Assembly (NCBI GenBank): GCA_036374835.1
Contig: DASUTB010000106.1
Location: 1 to 64,000 of the forward strand
DNA: 64,000 nucleotides
Source of the DNA: DASUTB01 sp036374835
GTDB taxonomy: Bacteria > Actinomycetota > Actinomycetes > Jiangellales > Jiangellaceae
Direction of reading: 5' to 3'
The notes beneath the pieces were generated by a model. It did not search any database. It had not been told where the DNA came from and worked only from the letters and a program-made list of their open reading frames with translations. The translations under genes and the position numbers were made by a program. Below, piece after piece: positions 63,749-64,000 of this stretch; positions within the stretch are counted from its first letter, which is position 1, and every line of letters starts with the position of its first letter.

Positions 63749-64000
63749 TCACAGCTTCAAGCCGCCCTCGCGAGCACCGTCCGCCACTGCCGCGACCCGG
63801 CCGTGGTAATGGTTTCCGGCGCGGTCGAAGACGACCTGCTCGATTCCGGTGGCCTTGGCCCGCTCGGCGACGAGTTCGCCGACCTTGCGCGCCTTGGCCG
63901 TCTTGTCGCCGTCCATCCCACGCAGGCCGGCCTCCATGGTGGAAGCCGATACGAGGGTGCGGCTCGTGGCGTCGTCCACGACCTGCGCCACCATGTGCCG
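63749..64000 (-). CDS. rplR: 50S ribosomal protein L18, partial
   Basis: The C-terminal 83 codons of L18; the 5' part lies beyond the window. Characteristic text is VGELVAERAKATGIEQVVFDRAGNHYHGRVAAVADGAREGGLKL. It is the upstream neighbour of rpsE, as expected in the spc operon. Confidence 0.95.
   Translation of the reverse strand, partial: RHMVAQVVDDATSRTLVSASTMEAGLRGMDGDKTAKARKVGELVAERAKATGIEQVVFDRAGNHYHGRVAAVADGAREGGLKL

Overview
This window is a high-GC stretch of an actinomycete (Actinomycetota) chromosome. The evidence is the strong GC3 bias, the frequent GTG starts and ATGA/GTGA overlaps, a groES-groEL1 pair whose GroEL ends in a His/Gly tail, an F420-type PPOX protein, and the gene order infA-rpmJ-rpsM-rpsK-rpsD-rpoA-rplQ-truA. 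I cannot name the genus from sequence alone.

Layout. 1-3.9 kb: a three-gene + strand operon of zinc alcohol dehydrogenase, LarA-like (DUF2088) protein and PlsC-type acyltransferase. 3.9-13.8 kb: an accessory and decaying zone. It holds a twice-frameshifted SDR gene, a secreted Asp-box propeller protein, a collapsed carbohydrate-uptake locus (remnants of a LacI regulator, a sugar-binding lipoprotein, a GH31 and a GH3 enzyme joined by deletions), a secreted DUF11 protein, a Tat-exported cyclase and a small DUF1272 protein. 13.8-27.6 kb: single metabolic and regulatory genes (truncated haemoglobin, LysE exporter, two phosphotransferases, TetR with its divergent target operon, methyltransferase, two PLP aminotransferases, quinone oxidoreductase, S41-like protein, membrane-anchored molybdoenzyme). 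27.6-30.7 kb: groEL and groES under two CIRCE operators, one lying inside the 3' end of the upstream ATP-grasp gene. 30.7-36.4 kb: methyltransferase, EamA exporter, SoxR, two lipoproteins. 36.4-45.3 kb: the t6A/cell-wall cluster alr - alpha/beta hydrolase - tsaE - tsaB - rimI - tsaD, and acpS - nnr. 45.3-50.8 kb: glmS, coaA, glmM, rpsI, rplM. 51-64 kb: the end of the ribosomal super-operon on the minus strand (rplR, rpsE, rpmD, rplO, secY, adk, map, then infA to truA). A GH3 beta-glucosidase and a DUF1707 protein sit between map and infA.

The most unusual signal is not a protein. The window is sprinkled with short palindromic elements of several unrelated sequence families, most bounded by GATC or TGATCA. 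One family is exactly 20-7-20 bases in three copies; one of these copies lies in frame inside the first gene. Many others sit exactly at gene 3' ends, and the stop codon of at least five genes is the TGA of a TGATCA. This looks like a dispersed, probably mobilised, set of non-autonomous palindromes.

Other notable points are the double CIRCE/promoter overlap, a 72-73 bp tandem repeat between rpsD and rpoA, and the insertion of glycosidase cargo into the ribosomal operon.
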